42,831 bases of DNA from Ruminococcus sp. (GCA_024403825.1 JAKSRB010000009.1:1-42831), one strand, 5' to 3'. Counted from the first letter of the stretch, positions 1-9,215 are shown. Notes: generated by a model from the sequence alone, not told the origin. Translations and numbers: made by a program.

Positions 1-68
1 GGTATTAATACTATATGGCAATGCATTACATTATTCAAACCACATATTACCAAAACAATTATATGAAT

Positions 69-96
69 ATTATACCACAATATAAAAAAGTGTCAA
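69..96 (-). promoter_or_regulatory. Promoter firing leftward out of the window
   Basis: On the minus strand there is a -35 TTGACA (91-96) and a -10 TATAAT (69-74) separated by 16 bp. It lies downstream of nrdR and points out of the left edge, so it serves a gene beyond the window. The sequence around the -10 (ATATTGTGG, and ATATGTGG about 35 bp further on) loosely resembles NrdR-box half sites, which would fit a ribonucleotide reductase gene next door. That last point is weak inference. Confidence 0.55.
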
Positions 97-178
97 GCCA
101 TTAATCGATTTTTTTAAATTTTTTAATAAATTGTTTTAATATATTTATTCCAGTATTTTTACATTATATGACAATAAT

Positions 179-637
179 TTACTGTTTCTCTGTAAGAAGT
201 TTATTTAGTTCCTCAAGAAAAGTATTTATATCCTTAAATTGTCTATATACCGAAGCAAATCTTACATATGATACTTCATCTATATCTTTGAGCTGTTCCA
301 TAACAAGCTCTCCTATTTTCATAGATGTTACTTCCCTATCAGCATTAATTTGCAGGTTACTTTCTATTGCGGCTACGATTTCATCTATCTGTTCAAGCGA
401 AACAGGTCTTTTTTCGCAGGCACGCAAAATTCCTGATGTAAGCTTGTTACGGTCAAAAACTTCCCTTGACTTATCTCTTTTTACTACTATCAATGGTACA
501 GTTTCAATAATTTCGTGAGTTGTAAATCGCTTTCCACAGCTCAGACATTCCCTTCTCCTGCGGATTCGCTTTCCCTCATCTGCCGAGCGAGAATCTATAA
601 CCTTGCTTTCTTCAAAATTACAATAGGGACATCTCAT
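179..637 (-). CDS. nrdR: Transcriptional repressor NrdR
   Basis: NrdR is the nucleotide-sensing repressor of ribonucleotide reductase genes. The 152-residue protein has the family length and layout. An N-terminal zinc ribbon has cysteines at 3, 6, 31 and 34 (RCPYC and ECLSC), followed by the arginine-rich stretch KRIRRRR. An ATP-cone domain fills roughly residues 49-139 ([20 protein letters not shown]). The start follows AAAGAGG. The gene is 21 nt downstream of the carboxypeptidase gene in the same direction, so co-transcription with recG and dac is likely. The reductase genes themselves are not in the window. Confidence 0.96.
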   Translation of the reverse strand: MRCPYCNFEESKVIDSRSADEGKRIRRRRECLSCGKRFTTHEIIETVPLIVVKRDKSREVFDRNKLTSGILRACEKRPVSLEQIDEIVAAIESNLQINADREVTSMKIGELVMEQLKDIDEVSYVRFASVYRQFKDINTFLEELNKLLTEKQ

Positions 638-658
638 TTTATATTCGCCTCTTTCAAA

Positions 659-2011
659 TTATAAATTTCTATAATGTTTAACTTTTCTCTTTTTTCTGTT
701 TCTTGTTGATTGAATCCTTGCTGCTATGTAGTATATGAACAATACAAGGAAAATAAAACCAAGCACTATTAAAAACCAATATGATTTAAATACGGTGCTT
801 ATAACTCTGATAACAAATAAAATTCCGCTGCGTTCTATTTTTTCGCTTGATACAAGATTAACCTGTGTTATTAACTGCTTTTCGCCTGTTGAATCATCTC
901 TGTAATAAATTGTGGCTTTTCCAACTACTGTATCAGTATTAAGAGGTGCATCAATGCTTTCAGGTACTTCTGTTTCAATAACCAGATTTTCATCTTTAAT
1001 ATCTGACGGCACAATGCAACTGAAATTTGTCTGCGGTACAAGCAATACGGAATCTACTCCCCACGCAAGATTTACTTTTTCCTCACAAATTGGGGTCTGC
1101 CTGCTTGCAACTGATTTCATTTCAAGACTTGTTAAAGCCCACCTGAACAATGATGCTGCATCTGTAAATGTTCCGTATTCTTCGCTTACTCCCTCCTCAT
1201 ATGGAGCGTGAAGTAAAACAGCCATATATGAATATCCGTCAGCCGATGCAGTAGTTACAAGACATCTGCCTGCCTGATCTGTAGTACCGGTTTTGATCCC
1301 CTTGGCATACATATAATAGTATTCACCGCCATTATTAGGGTCAATAAGATAGTTTGTTGTAATCAGCGGATAATCATCACCCTCACAATAATACATTGCA
1401 GTATCACTAATTTCAGCGAATTTTGGAAGCTTCAATGCATATGCAGCTATTTTGTATAAATCACGAGCGGTTGTATAATGGTCATCATCGTGCAAGCCGT
1501 CAGGATTTGCAAAATGAGTATTTTCACAACCAATTTCCTCAGCCTTTGCATTCATCATATCAACAAATTCATCTATATCGCCACCACCAACATAATCAGC
1601 AAGAACCATTGCCGCATCATTTCCTGACGGTACCATCATACTATAAAGCAAGTCGATAACACTCATTGATTCTCCAATATGGTCGGCTACATTCGCAAGT
1701 GAGCTTCCTGTGTTTTCAAGCTCATCAAGCACCGACTTTTTTATATTAATTCTGGTGTTTTCAATGTCATCAATATTTTCAACCGCAACTATATATGTCA
1801 TAATTTTTGTAGTAGATGCAGGATAGCGTTTTTCATCAGCCGCTTTTTCATATACCACCAAATTTGTATCCATATTTACCAGCAATACAGCATCACAAGC
1901 TGTTTTAATATCATTAGGATAATTAATTGCCTGTGTAGATATTACCGATGTAGTTAAAATTACTACAAGTGCAAAAAATACCGAAAGTATTCTGATAATT
2001 TTTATTTTCAT
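659..2011 (-). CDS. D-alanyl-D-alanine carboxypeptidase (PBP5/DacF type)
   Basis: This is a serine peptidase of the S11 family that trims the terminal D-Ala from peptidoglycan pentapeptides outside the membrane. The start chosen is the ATG at 2011, after AAAGGAG, seven codons inside the longest frame, giving 450 residues. An N-terminal hydrophobic signal (about residues 5-27) is followed by the catalytic motifs: SxxK (STTK, Ser66 and Lys69), SGN (Ser129) and KTG (Lys240). A C-terminal membrane helix (WFLIVLGFIFLVLFIYYIAA) and a very basic tail (RNRKKRKVKHYRNL) anchor it to the membrane. Most relatives use an amphipathic anchor, so a true transmembrane helix is a small variation. It sits between recG (17-nt frame gap) and nrdR. 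Confidence 0.92.
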   Translation of the reverse strand: MKIKIIRILSVFFALVVILTTSVISTQAINYPNDIKTACDAVLLVNMDTNLVVYEKAADEKRYPASTTKIMTYIVAVENIDDIENTRINIKKSVLDELENTGSSLANVADHIGESMSVIDLLYSMMVPSGNDAAMVLADYVGGGDIDEFVDMMNAKAEEIGCENTHFANPDGLHDDDHYTTARDLYKIAAYALKLPKFAEISDTAMYYCEGDDYPLITTNYLIDPNNGGEYYYMYAKGIKTGTTDQAGRCLVTTASADGYSYMAVLLHAPYEEGVSEEYGTFTDAASLFRWALTSLEMKSVASRQTPICEEKVNLAWGVDSVLLVPQTNFSCIVPSDIKDENLVIETEVPESIDAPLNTDTVVGKATIYYRDDSTGEKQLITQVNLVSSEKIERSGILFVIRVISTVFKSYWFLIVLGFIFLVLFIYYIAARIQSTRNRKKRKVKHYRNL

Positions 2012-2049
2012 TAAAATAACTCCTTTAATCATTTTATATATTCATTAAA

Positions 2050-4101
2050 TTAATTCATTATATTATGACCGCCATTATCAAAAAGGCGATTAATTTCAGA
2101 GTTCAATATCCTTAATTCATCATTTCTGAGGTCTTTATATGCAAACAATATATAATCGGCTATTTTCTGAGATAGCTCAATACTTTTTGTATCAGCAAAA
2201 TCAGCTATTGCCATTTGCGGAAGTCCATGCTGGCGTTCTCCAAAGAAATCTCCAGGACCTCTCATTCTCAAATCTTCATCAGCAATTTTAAAGCCGTCAT
2301 TAGTTGAACACATCACATCAAGCCGTTCTTTAGTCATCTGATTATCCTTATCGCTGACAAGAATACAATATGACTGTTCAGAACCTCTGCCAACTCTGCC
2401 TCTTAACTGATGAAGCTGTGAAAGACCAAATCTCTCAGCATTTTCAATCATAATTACAGACGCATTAGGAACATCAACACCAACCTCAATTACAGTTGTT
2501 GCAACAAGAACGGATATTTCTCCTGTAACAAATCTATGCATTACCTCTTCTTTTTCGTCAGCCTTCATATGTCCATGAACAAGCCCAACCGGAATATCAG
2601 GAAATACATTTGCCATAAGCTCCTGAGCATAGTGTTCAACCGACACTACATCTTCAAGCTCTCCATCCTCAACAAGCGGACAAACTATATACGCCTGCCT
2701 GCCTGCCTCAACCTCACTACGAATGAATTTATATCCCCTACTGCGTTGGTTTGAAAAAAATCTTACTGTTTTTACAGGCTTTCGTGAAGGTGGAAGCTCG
2801 TCAATTATAGAAATATCAAGGTCACCAAATATAATAAGCCCCAAAGTTCTTGGAATAGGTGTAGCACTCATTACAAGTAAATGCGGATTATCTCCCTTAC
2901 TTAAAAGCCTTGCACGCTGTGCAACTCCAAATCGGTGCTGTTCATCTGTAATTGCAAGTCCGAGATTTTTAAAATCTGTCTTATCGGTAATAAGTGCGTG
3001 TGTACCTATTATCAAATCCAGCTCACCGTCAGCGATTTGCTGGCGGATTTTCTTTTTTTCTGACTCTTTTAATGCACCTGTGAGAATCCCTACATTAATA
3101 TGTGTATTTTCAAACAGCTTACAAAATGTATCATAGTGCTGTCTTGCCAGAATTTCTGTAGGTGCCATAAATGCAGCCTGAAATCCGTTTTTAACAACTG
3201 TATAACTAACCGAGACTGCAACCGCTGTCTTACCTGAGCCAACATCTCCCTGCACTAATCTATTCATAGGTGCATTACTCTGAGTAATGTCATTTATGCA
3301 ATCTGAAACAGCCCTTTTCTGAGCATTTGTAAGCTTAAATGGTAAAAATTTTTCAAAATCTTCAGAATAATCAGTAGTAATTTTTACTCCGCACTCTCCC
3401 CTGTTATTGTTCTTTAAATTTCTCATTCCAAGGTTAAGTACAACAAGCTCCTCAGTAACAAGCCTTTTTTTTGCAGCCTCAAGCATTTCATGGCTTGAGG
3501 GAAAGTGTATATTTAATAGTGCCTCTTTTAAACCACATAGACCAAAGGTTCTCCTGACCTGCTCAGGAAAAGAATCCTTGACAACATCAGGTAATAATTT
3601 CAAAGCATTTTCAACCGCTTTTTCAATGCTTTTACTTGGCAATCCTGCCGTTTGTCTGTATATTGGACGAATTTTCACTCCTGATTCTACAGGAGCAAAG
3701 GTTGGAGAAATTATTACAGCACCATAATTTTCATATGTTACTCTGCCATAAAAATAATACTCCTTGCCAACTGAAAGCATATTTCCGATATATCTGTTAT
3801 TAAAAAAAACAATGTTTATTGTTGAAGTATCATCATAAACGGTGGTTTTTGAAAGTATTCTTCCACCACTTATACAAATGCTTTCAACAGGTGTTGCAAG
3901 AACAGCCTTAATGCAGGCATTCTCACCAAATTCAAGATTTTCAATTTTAGTTACAACGCTCCAATCCTCATAGGTGCGTGGATAAAAGTAAACAAGGTCA
4001 GCAATGCTTTTAATTCCGAGTTTATTAAAAAGCTCTGCACGCTTTGCTCCAATACCACTAAGACTTGTAACAGATTTATTGAATAATGATGAAGATGCCA
4101 T
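2050..4101 (-). CDS. recG: ATP-dependent DNA helicase RecG
   Basis: RecG remodels stalled replication forks and branch-migrates Holliday junctions. The 683-residue protein has the normal length. It begins with the wedge/OB domain (about 1-200), then a superfamily 2 helicase core: Walker A GDVGSGKT, the DEQH box (TDEQHRFG), motif III SATPIPRT, motif V VATTVIEVGVDVPNA and motif VI QLRGRVGRG. The C-terminal RecG-specific segment includes RMRGPGDFFGERQHG. The start follows AAAGGAT. A hairpin at 4132-4163 separates it from fakA upstream, and it probably heads the recG-dac-nrdR unit. Confidence 0.97.
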   Translation of the reverse strand: MASSSLFNKSVTSLSGIGAKRAELFNKLGIKSIADLVYFYPRTYEDWSVVTKIENLEFGENACIKAVLATPVESICISGGRILSKTTVYDDTSTINIVFFNNRYIGNMLSVGKEYYFYGRVTYENYGAVIISPTFAPVESGVKIRPIYRQTAGLPSKSIEKAVENALKLLPDVVKDSFPEQVRRTFGLCGLKEALLNIHFPSSHEMLEAAKKRLVTEELVVLNLGMRNLKNNNRGECGVKITTDYSEDFEKFLPFKLTNAQKRAVSDCINDITQSNAPMNRLVQGDVGSGKTAVAVSVSYTVVKNGFQAAFMAPTEILARQHYDTFCKLFENTHINVGILTGALKESEKKKIRQQIADGELDLIIGTHALITDKTDFKNLGLAITDEQHRFGVAQRARLLSKGDNPHLLVMSATPIPRTLGLIIFGDLDISIIDELPPSRKPVKTVRFFSNQRSRGYKFIRSEVEAGRQAYIVCPLVEDGELEDVVSVEHYAQELMANVFPDIPVGLVHGHMKADEKEEVMHRFVTGEISVLVATTVIEVGVDVPNASVIMIENAERFGLSQLHQLRGRVGRGSEQSYCILVSDKDNQMTKERLDVMCSTNDGFKIADEDLRMRGPGDFFGERQHGLPQMAIADFADTKSIELSQKIADYILFAYKDLRNDELRILNSEINRLFDNGGHNIMN

Positions 4102-4131
4102 AACTTATCCTTTCATAATTCATCATTTGAT

Positions 4132-4163
4132 AAAAACAGGGACATGACAAAAATCACGCCCCT
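4132..4163 (-). terminator. Terminator downstream of fakA
   Basis: Read on the minus strand, AGGGGCGTGA pairs imperfectly with TCATGTCCCT and is followed by GTTTTTAT. It sits 17 nt after the fakA stop and before recG, so it most likely ends the fakA transcript. Confidence 0.6.
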
Positions 4164-4180
4164 ATGCAATTTACATTCAA

Positions 4181-5824
4181 TTATTCTACACTCAGAATGA
4201 AGTAATAAACAGGCTGGTCGCCCTTAACAAGTGTAATATCGGTACGAGAACCAAATTTATCAGTAAGCTTACGATATGCCTTTTCAGCCTCTTCCTCAGT
4301 TATACCGTTACCATAAACAAGTGTAATAAATGAAGATTCACGCTTAACCATATTTTTAGCAAGCTTCAAAACAGCCTTTACAGGATTTTCCTCAGTAATT
4401 GTAAGCTTACCATTTTCAAGAGCAATAATATCGCCCTCTTTAATCTTTTTACTGCCAAATTCACTACTACGAGCCGCAAAGGTTACAAGTCCTGTACCAA
4501 CATTTGAAGCTGAATCCATCATAAGCTGAGCATTACTTTCAGCAGAAATGTCAGGGTCAAAATTAAGCATAGCAGTCATACCCTGAGGAATTGTGCGAGT
4601 AGGAACAATAATAACATTTCTGTCTTTAACCATAGGAACAGTCTGTTCAGCGGCAAGGATAATATTTTTATTATTAGGTAAGACCAGAACATTCTTAGCA
4701 GGAGTAGCCATAACCGCTGCATAAATATCATCGGTACTTGGGTTCATACTCTGACCGCCTGAAACAACATTGTTACAGCCGAGGTCAAGAAACAGATTTT
4801 TAAGACCGTCACCAGCCGCAACTGCTACGAAACCGAACTGGTCAACAGGCTCTGCAATTTCATATTTTGGCTCATCAGCAGTTTTAGCTGATTTCTTAGC
4901 ATTTTTGTGCTGTTCCTTCATATTTTCAACCTTAACAGTAAGGAGCTGACCAAATTCCAAGCCCTTAGTCAAAGCATCACCTGGCTGTTCTGTATGAACA
5001 TGAACCTTGATGATTTCATCATCACTTACAACAACAACGCAATCACCTATAGTCTGGAGATAATCCCTAAGCTCATCAGGGTCAGCTAAAGCTTCAGAAT
5101 TTCTGCCAACAATAAATTCAGTACAATAGGTAAATCTAATATCCTCATCAAACTGAGCGGCAGCATTTTCAAAGGTTTCAACAGTAGCCTCCTCAGTCTG
5201 GTCATACTCAATCATAACATCGTCTTTCAAAACAGAGAGCATACCCTCAAAAATAACGCAAAGACCTTTACCACCTGCATCAACAACACCAGCTCTTTTA
5301 AGAACAGGGAGAAGCTCAGGAGTAATGGCAAGAGCATCATTTGCACTATCAACAATAGCCTGCCAGATTTCAACAACATCATTTGTATCCTTAGAAGCCT
5401 CAATACCAGCCTCATAAGCTAATCTTGCAACTGTGAGAATAGTACCCTCAGTAGGCTTCATAACAACCTTATAAGCGGCATCAACGCCAATGCCGAGAGC
5501 AGCCGCAATATTTTTTCCATTAACCTCTTCCATATCCTTCAAGCCCTGAGCAAAACCTCGGAATATCAAAGAAGTGATAACACCTGAATTACCTCTTGCA
5601 CCTCTGAGCATAGCAGAAGCAACAATATTGGCAACCTCACCAGCATTAGTAGTCTGACAATCCTCAAGAGCCTTAACAGCGGCAGAAATAGTCATAGACA
5701 TATTAGTGCCGGTGTCACCGTCAGGAACAGGGAAAATATTCAAATCATTGATTTTACCTTTTTGTGCATTAATATTGTTTGCACCCGAAATAACAGCATT
5801 TTTTAATACTTGACCGTTAATCAT
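4181..5824 (-). CDS. fakA: Fatty acid kinase catalytic subunit FakA (DAK2/YloV family)
   Basis: FakA phosphorylates fatty acids bound to a FakB carrier protein, feeding exogenous fatty acids into phospholipid synthesis. The nucleotide-binding DAK2 (DhaL) domain is at the N-terminus, with the metal/phosphate motif PVPDGDTGTN near residue 35 and a second glycine-rich segment RGARGNSG. A middle domain and the C-terminal FakA domain follow. The frame is open far upstream to 6037, but the start at 5824 is preferred. It follows AAAGGATG, gives 547 residues (the family norm), begins MINGQVLKNAV, and a good promoter (5894-5922) lies inside the upstream extension. The Asp23-family gene often found beside it is absent. 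No fakB is visible here. Confidence 0.9.
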   Translation of the reverse strand: MINGQVLKNAVISGANNINAQKGKINDLNIFPVPDGDTGTNMSMTISAAVKALEDCQTTNAGEVANIVASAMLRGARGNSGVITSLIFRGFAQGLKDMEEVNGKNIAAALGIGVDAAYKVVMKPTEGTILTVARLAYEAGIEASKDTNDVVEIWQAIVDSANDALAITPELLPVLKRAGVVDAGGKGLCVIFEGMLSVLKDDVMIEYDQTEEATVETFENAAAQFDEDIRFTYCTEFIVGRNSEALADPDELRDYLQTIGDCVVVVSDDEIIKVHVHTEQPGDALTKGLEFGQLLTVKVENMKEQHKNAKKSAKTADEPKYEIAEPVDQFGFVAVAAGDGLKNLFLDLGCNNVVSGGQSMNPSTDDIYAAVMATPAKNVLVLPNNKNIILAAEQTVPMVKDRNVIIVPTRTIPQGMTAMLNFDPDISAESNAQLMMDSASNVGTGLVTFAARSSEFGSKKIKEGDIIALENGKLTITEENPVKAVLKLAKNMVKRESSFITLVYGNGITEEEAEKAYRKLTDKFGSRTDITLVKGDQPVYYFILSVE

Positions 5825-5893
5825 AACAGCACATCCTTTAATCTTAAATAAAACAAACTTTACTTTGTAAATCAAATAAATACATATAATAGT

Positions 5894-5922
5894 ATTATAC
5901 ATATTTAAAATCAGATTTGCAA
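5894..5922 (-). promoter_or_regulatory. fakA promoter
   Basis: Minus strand: -35 TTGCAA (5917-5922), 17-bp spacer, -10 TATAAT (5894-5899). Transcription would begin near 5887, giving a leader of about 60 nt. The 318-bp gene-free stretch 5825-6142 holds this promoter and the terminator at 6057-6095; I see nothing else in it. Confidence 0.7.
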
Positions 5923-6056
5923 TAGAAAAAGAAAATATTATGTTAAATAATCTACAGATTTTTCTATATTTAAAAATTAAAATCGCAAACAAGATTTTAG
6001 TTTTAAAAAATTCATCAATAATCAATGGTTTAAACATCTTTTATGTGTTTAAAATC

Positions 6057-6095
6057 AAAAAAGTTTTCCACAAAAAATCATAGAGCTGTGGAAAA
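6057..6095 (-). terminator. Terminator after the DUF5662-HD-glycosylase unit
   Basis: TTTTCCACA (6064-6072) pairs perfectly with TGTGGAAAA (6087-6095). On the minus strand the hairpin is followed by CTTTTTTG, a typical intrinsic terminator just downstream of the broken glycosylase gene. Confidence 0.75.
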
Positions 6096-6142
6096 TGAAG
6101 TTTATAAAACTCTTTTTACATAGCTCATAAAATTCTCAATAT

Positions 6143-6635
6143 TTATTCAATTATTACTGACCATTTTTCAGCAAGCTTATCAAGTGTATATACTGCATTT
6201 GCAGGGCTTGTTGACGGCAATTTTATTGCATGGATTTTTGTTTGCGGATATACAAATTTTTCATATAAATTATATGAGGTTGTACCATTTGTAAATATTC
6301 TTGTAATTTTGCTTTCATTGATAATTTTCTGAATATCATTAGTTTTTACATCTTTTATAGAACTGTCGGACGAGCCTGTTATTGTACAGCTTTGAATTGT
6401 ATCCCATAGTGCAAGCTTATGCTTTAAAATTATTGCTTTTTTGTCATCAATAGTTTCAGGCTGTTCTTCATTATAAAGCCTTGCTATCAGCTTCCAGAAA
6501 CGATTTTGCGGATGTCCGTAAAAAAAACTTACTTTCCCTCGATTTTATTGACGGAAAGCTACCTAAAATCAGAATTTCAGATTTTTCATCATATAAAGGC
6601 GGAATAGGGTGCATTATTCTTTCAGTATCACTCAT
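6143..6635 (-). pseudogene. Hypoxanthine-DNA glycosylase (deoxyinosine-type, Mug/UDG fold), frameshifted at a T8 run
   Basis: This family removes deaminated bases (hypoxanthine) from DNA. Reading starts at the ATG at 6635 (SD GGAG inside the end of the HD gene) and gives MSDTERIMHPIPPLYDEKSE then ILILGSFPSIKSRESKFF, the family's GSFPS motif. At the run of eight T (minus strand, 6520-6527) the frame breaks. One T fewer restores YGHPQNRFWKLIARLYNE, then TNGTTSYNLYEK and LPSTSPANA, ending at 6143 in a protein of about 163 residues, the usual size. Everything but that one base looks intact. It could be a recent mutation, a phase-variable homopolymer, slippage-corrected expression, or a sequencing error. 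It is the last gene of the DUF5662-HD operon. Confidence 0.88.
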
Positions 6636-6638
6636 TTT

Positions 6639-7142
6639 TTATTTCTCCGATTTGCAGGAATACATCTGCTCCATTATCCTTTTACCTGATTTTGTTCTGA
6701 ATATCTTTTCATAAGCCTGCTGTTTTGCTTTCTGACTTGCGTTATCCTCATAGAGATTTACAATAAAATCTGCTTCTACAAGTATTTGATAAGGCTTTGT
6801 GGAAATATTATCATAAGTATGATGATGACCAACAAGGAATTTTACTTCATCTATAAATTTATTATCAAAATTTAATGCTTTAAGTAGTTTTTCTGCTTCC
6901 GCTGGCCCTTCTGTTTCCTGATATTTTCCAGCACTTGAATTATATTTCTCCTCACTAAGCTTTATTCCTATATCATGCACCAATGCCGTTACCTCAAGCA
7001 AGCTTTGCTCATATTCACTTAATTTTTCACTGTTTCCGATTGACCTTGCAAATGCATAAACTTTTATAAAATGATTTATTCTGCGTACATCTGTTCCAAA
7101 ATATTCAATCATTGCATTTGCTACAGCAGTTATTTTATCCAT
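6639..7142 (-). CDS. HD-domain metal-dependent phosphohydrolase
   Basis: A 167-residue HD-superfamily protein, probably a nucleotide phosphohydrolase of unknown substrate. It shows the ordered metal ligands of the fold: an early His (RINHFIKVYAFA), the HD pair (ALVHDIGIK), GHHHTYDN and a late Asp (LVEADFIVNLYED). The start at 7142 follows AAAGGGGAGAG and is preferred to the longer frame from 7181. The start codon overlaps the end of the DUF5662 gene (stop at 7135), so the two are translationally coupled. The glycosylase pseudogene follows after 3 nt. The context hints at housekeeping of damaged nucleotides, but this is inference. Confidence 0.8.
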   Translation of the reverse strand: MDKITAVANAMIEYFGTDVRRINHFIKVYAFARSIGNSEKLSEYEQSLLEVTALVHDIGIKLSEEKYNSSAGKYQETEGPAEAEKLLKALNFDNKFIDEVKFLVGHHHTYDNISTKPYQILVEADFIVNLYEDNASQKAKQQAYEKIFRTKSGKRIMEQMYSCKSEK

Positions 7143-7677
7143 TCTTTCTCTCCCCTTTAGGTAGTTTTCTGATATATGCAAAGGTTTCCTTTTCTCCCTT
7201 ATCCCTGAGCATTGTCAGCAAGGTATCAAGCAGTTTTTCTGTATTTGGATGCATTCTGCTTTTTCCTTTTACTCTTAAAAAATATGTGTACGGGTCGCTA
7301 TCCTTGTAGTTTTTTCCATTATAAATTTTGCTTGCCGCTACTCTGTCGCAAAACATTTCTATTACAAATCTTATCGGCATTTCAACATTTTCTATCTGCT
7401 TTGTTTTTGGATTATAGTCATTCCAATATTCATAATGATGTCGGTTTCTGCCCTTATGATGCATCCATGCTCTGGAGCTACCGTATATTTCACGCTCTTT
7501 TTCATTCGGGCTTCGTGTTCCCTGATAATATTTAGCACCAGGAATAAACTCTGTCGGAGAATATTTTGATAAATCGTGCTTTAATCCTTGCCATAAAATC
7601 CCAGCTCTTGCACAGTTTATTATAACCTTGTGTCTATGTTTAGTTATTGTTCTGAAATGCTGTATAGGATGTGCCAT
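7135..7677 (-). CDS. DUF5662 family protein
   Basis: A 180-residue soluble protein that I recognise as the DUF5662 family of gut Firmicutes; its biochemical function is unknown. It is rich in His, Trp and Tyr: MAHPIQHFRTITKHRHKV, KHDLSKYSPTEF, WMHHKGRNRHHYEYW and EMFCDRVAASKIY are the conserved blocks. The HHKGRNRHHYEYW stretch looks like a possible metal or phosphate site. The start is the ATG at 7677, six bases after AAGGTG; a GTG three codons earlier overlaps the SD itself and is less likely. It is the first gene of a three-gene unit with the HD protein and the glycosylase. No clear promoter was found in the 185-bp gap to the divergent L,D-transpeptidase gene. Confidence 0.75.
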   Translation of the reverse strand: MAHPIQHFRTITKHRHKVIINCARAGILWQGLKHDLSKYSPTEFIPGAKYYQGTRSPNEKEREIYGSSRAWMHHKGRNRHHYEYWNDYNPKTKQIENVEMPIRFVIEMFCDRVAASKIYNGKNYKDSDPYTYFLRVKGKSRMHPNTEKLLDTLLTMLRDKGEKETFAYIRKLPKGERKNG

Positions 7678-7755
7678 ATTTTTCACCTTACTTTATTAAT
7701 CTGTTGTATATCGACTAATATTTTAACACATTTTCTTTAACTTTAAAATATGCTA

Positions 7756-7784
7756 TTGCTTTATTTTGAAAAAAAAGTTATAAT
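7756..7784 (+). promoter_or_regulatory. Promoter of the L,D-transpeptidase gene
   Basis: -35 TTGCTT (7756-7761), 17-bp spacer, -10 TATAAT (7779-7784), about 80 bp before the chosen start codon. Confidence 0.65.
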
Positions 7785-7862
7785 AGCATTATAAGTATAA
7801 TTTTTGGGCTACTTGAAAAAACTTTGTTTTTTATGTCGCTTTGTGTTCTGAAAGGGGATAGT

Positions 7863-9134
7863 ATGGATAAGGAATTTACTAAACGCATTTCTATTATAAC
7901 TATGGGCATTATACTTGCCATTTCATTAATAATGAGTATATTTGTAGGTGGTGTTTTTGAAAGCACTGCAACTATATTTTATGTACAAAACACTATTCCA
8001 AGCACTGTACCGACTGATGCTGTAAACGAAACACAAGCTTCAACCATTGCTGAAACTACTGAGGCTACACTTAACAAAAATCTTTACAGAGATAATGTTG
8101 TTGAGAAAATGGAGCTTACTCAGGGCGAAACAAAAATCCTGAGTCTTAGTGAAAAAGAAATCAAAAAGCTTGAAGGCTTTAGCAGTAGTAATAATAATAT
8201 TGTAGCTGTTGATGACGGAGGCAGAGTTGATGCAATAAGTGTTGGAAATGCAACTGTATCGGCTGAATTTAAGGACGGAAACAAGTGTGATTTTGAAATT
8301 ACTGTAACTGCATCAGACGAAACACCTTCATTATATGACGGATATTCAACTGCGATTATTGCCAATCAGGATATACTGCAAGCAAATATCGACAGTAACA
8401 GCTATAATGAATTATATTTTATAAGGGTAAACCGTCAGGAAAACTGTGTAACAGTATATACCTATGATGAAAACGGAGAATATACCATACCTGTAAGGGC
8501 AATGATTTGTTCCTGCGGTGCTGATAATGGTACGATTACAGGTAATTTTGATATTTACTTTAAAAACGAATGGCACGCATTATATCAGAATTGTTATGGT
8601 CATTATGTAAGCGGAATTTCAGGTGATTATCTGTTCCATTCAGTACCATATTTCACAGCATCACCTGATGACCTTGAGGTCGAGGAGTTCAACAAGCTTG
8701 GCACATCAGCATCACTCGGCTGTGTAAGAATGGAAACTGCCGATGTAAAATGGATATTTGAAAACTGCCCATATTATACTGATATTGAAATTTATGATGA
8801 TGACGAGCCTGGTCCACTTGGCAAACCTGATGCAATAAAGATTACAGACCTTAGCTGTGGTTGGGACCCAACAGATGATAATGAGTTAAATCCTTATAAA
8901 AATGCAAAGCCGTCAATTATCGGATTAACAAATACTGTACTTTCAGTAGGTGATGATTTCTATGCTCTTGGCGGAATCAAGGCTTACGATACTTGTGGAA
9001 ATGAAATTACCAATAAGCTGAGTGTTGTAGGAAATGTTATAACCTCAAAGGCAGGAATTTATAAAATTACTTATTCTGTCGAAGATGTAATGCATAGAAG
9101 TGTATCAGCAGATATATATGTAACTGTAAAATAA
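7863..9134 (+). CDS. Membrane-anchored L,D-transpeptidase (YkuD) with Ig-like domains
   Basis: This extracellular cysteine enzyme probably makes 3-3 cross-links in peptidoglycan or attaches proteins to it. The start at 7863 follows AAAGGGG and gives 423 residues. Residues 10-31 form a signal-anchor helix, followed by a Thr/Ala-rich linker (about 44-75). A BIG2-like bacterial Ig domain follows at about 80-150. The YkuD catalytic domain spans about 183-312, with His259 (FHSVPYF) and the signature SLGCVRM containing Cys287. A C-terminal Ig-like domain of the DUF5011 kind (about 350-423, ending YSVEDVMHRSVSADIYVTVK) closes it. A hairpin terminator at 9150-9180 follows. Confidence 0.9.
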   Translation: MDKEFTKRISIITMGIILAISLIMSIFVGGVFESTATIFYVQNTIPSTVPTDAVNETQASTIAETTEATLNKNLYRDNVVEKMELTQGETKILSLSEKEIKKLEGFSSSNNNIVAVDDGGRVDAISVGNATVSAEFKDGNKCDFEITVTASDETPSLYDGYSTAIIANQDILQANIDSNSYNELYFIRVNRQENCVTVYTYDENGEYTIPVRAMICSCGADNGTITGNFDIYFKNEWHALYQNCYGHYVSGISGDYLFHSVPYFTASPDDLEVEEFNKLGTSASLGCVRMETADVKWIFENCPYYTDIEIYDDDEPGPLGKPDAIKITDLSCGWDPTDDNELNPYKNAKPSIIGLTNTVLSVGDDFYALGGIKAYDTCGNEITNKLSVVGNVITSKAGIYKITYSVEDVMHRSVSADIYVTVK

Positions 9135-9149
9135 TATAATACAAGATAA

Positions 9150-9180
9150 AAAACAGAGTCTGATAAAGGCTTTGTTTTTT
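9150..9180 (+). terminator. Terminator after the L,D-transpeptidase gene
   Basis: AAAACAGAGTC (9150-9160) can pair with GGCTTTGTTTT (9168-9178), with G-U pairs, and runs into TTTTTT. Confidence 0.65.
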
Positions 9181-9215
9181 ATTATAAAATTAAAAAATTA
9201 TAAAGGATTAGAGAT

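Noticed and set aside
5825..6037. N-terminal extension of the fakA frame by 71 residues
   Set aside because: It contains a TTGCAA-N17-TATAAT promoter, is AT-rich, and the internal start has a good SD and matches the family start.
6481..6714. Plus-strand 77-residue ORF
   Set aside because: It is antisense to the frameshifted glycosylase and to the HD gene and has no SD or family likeness.
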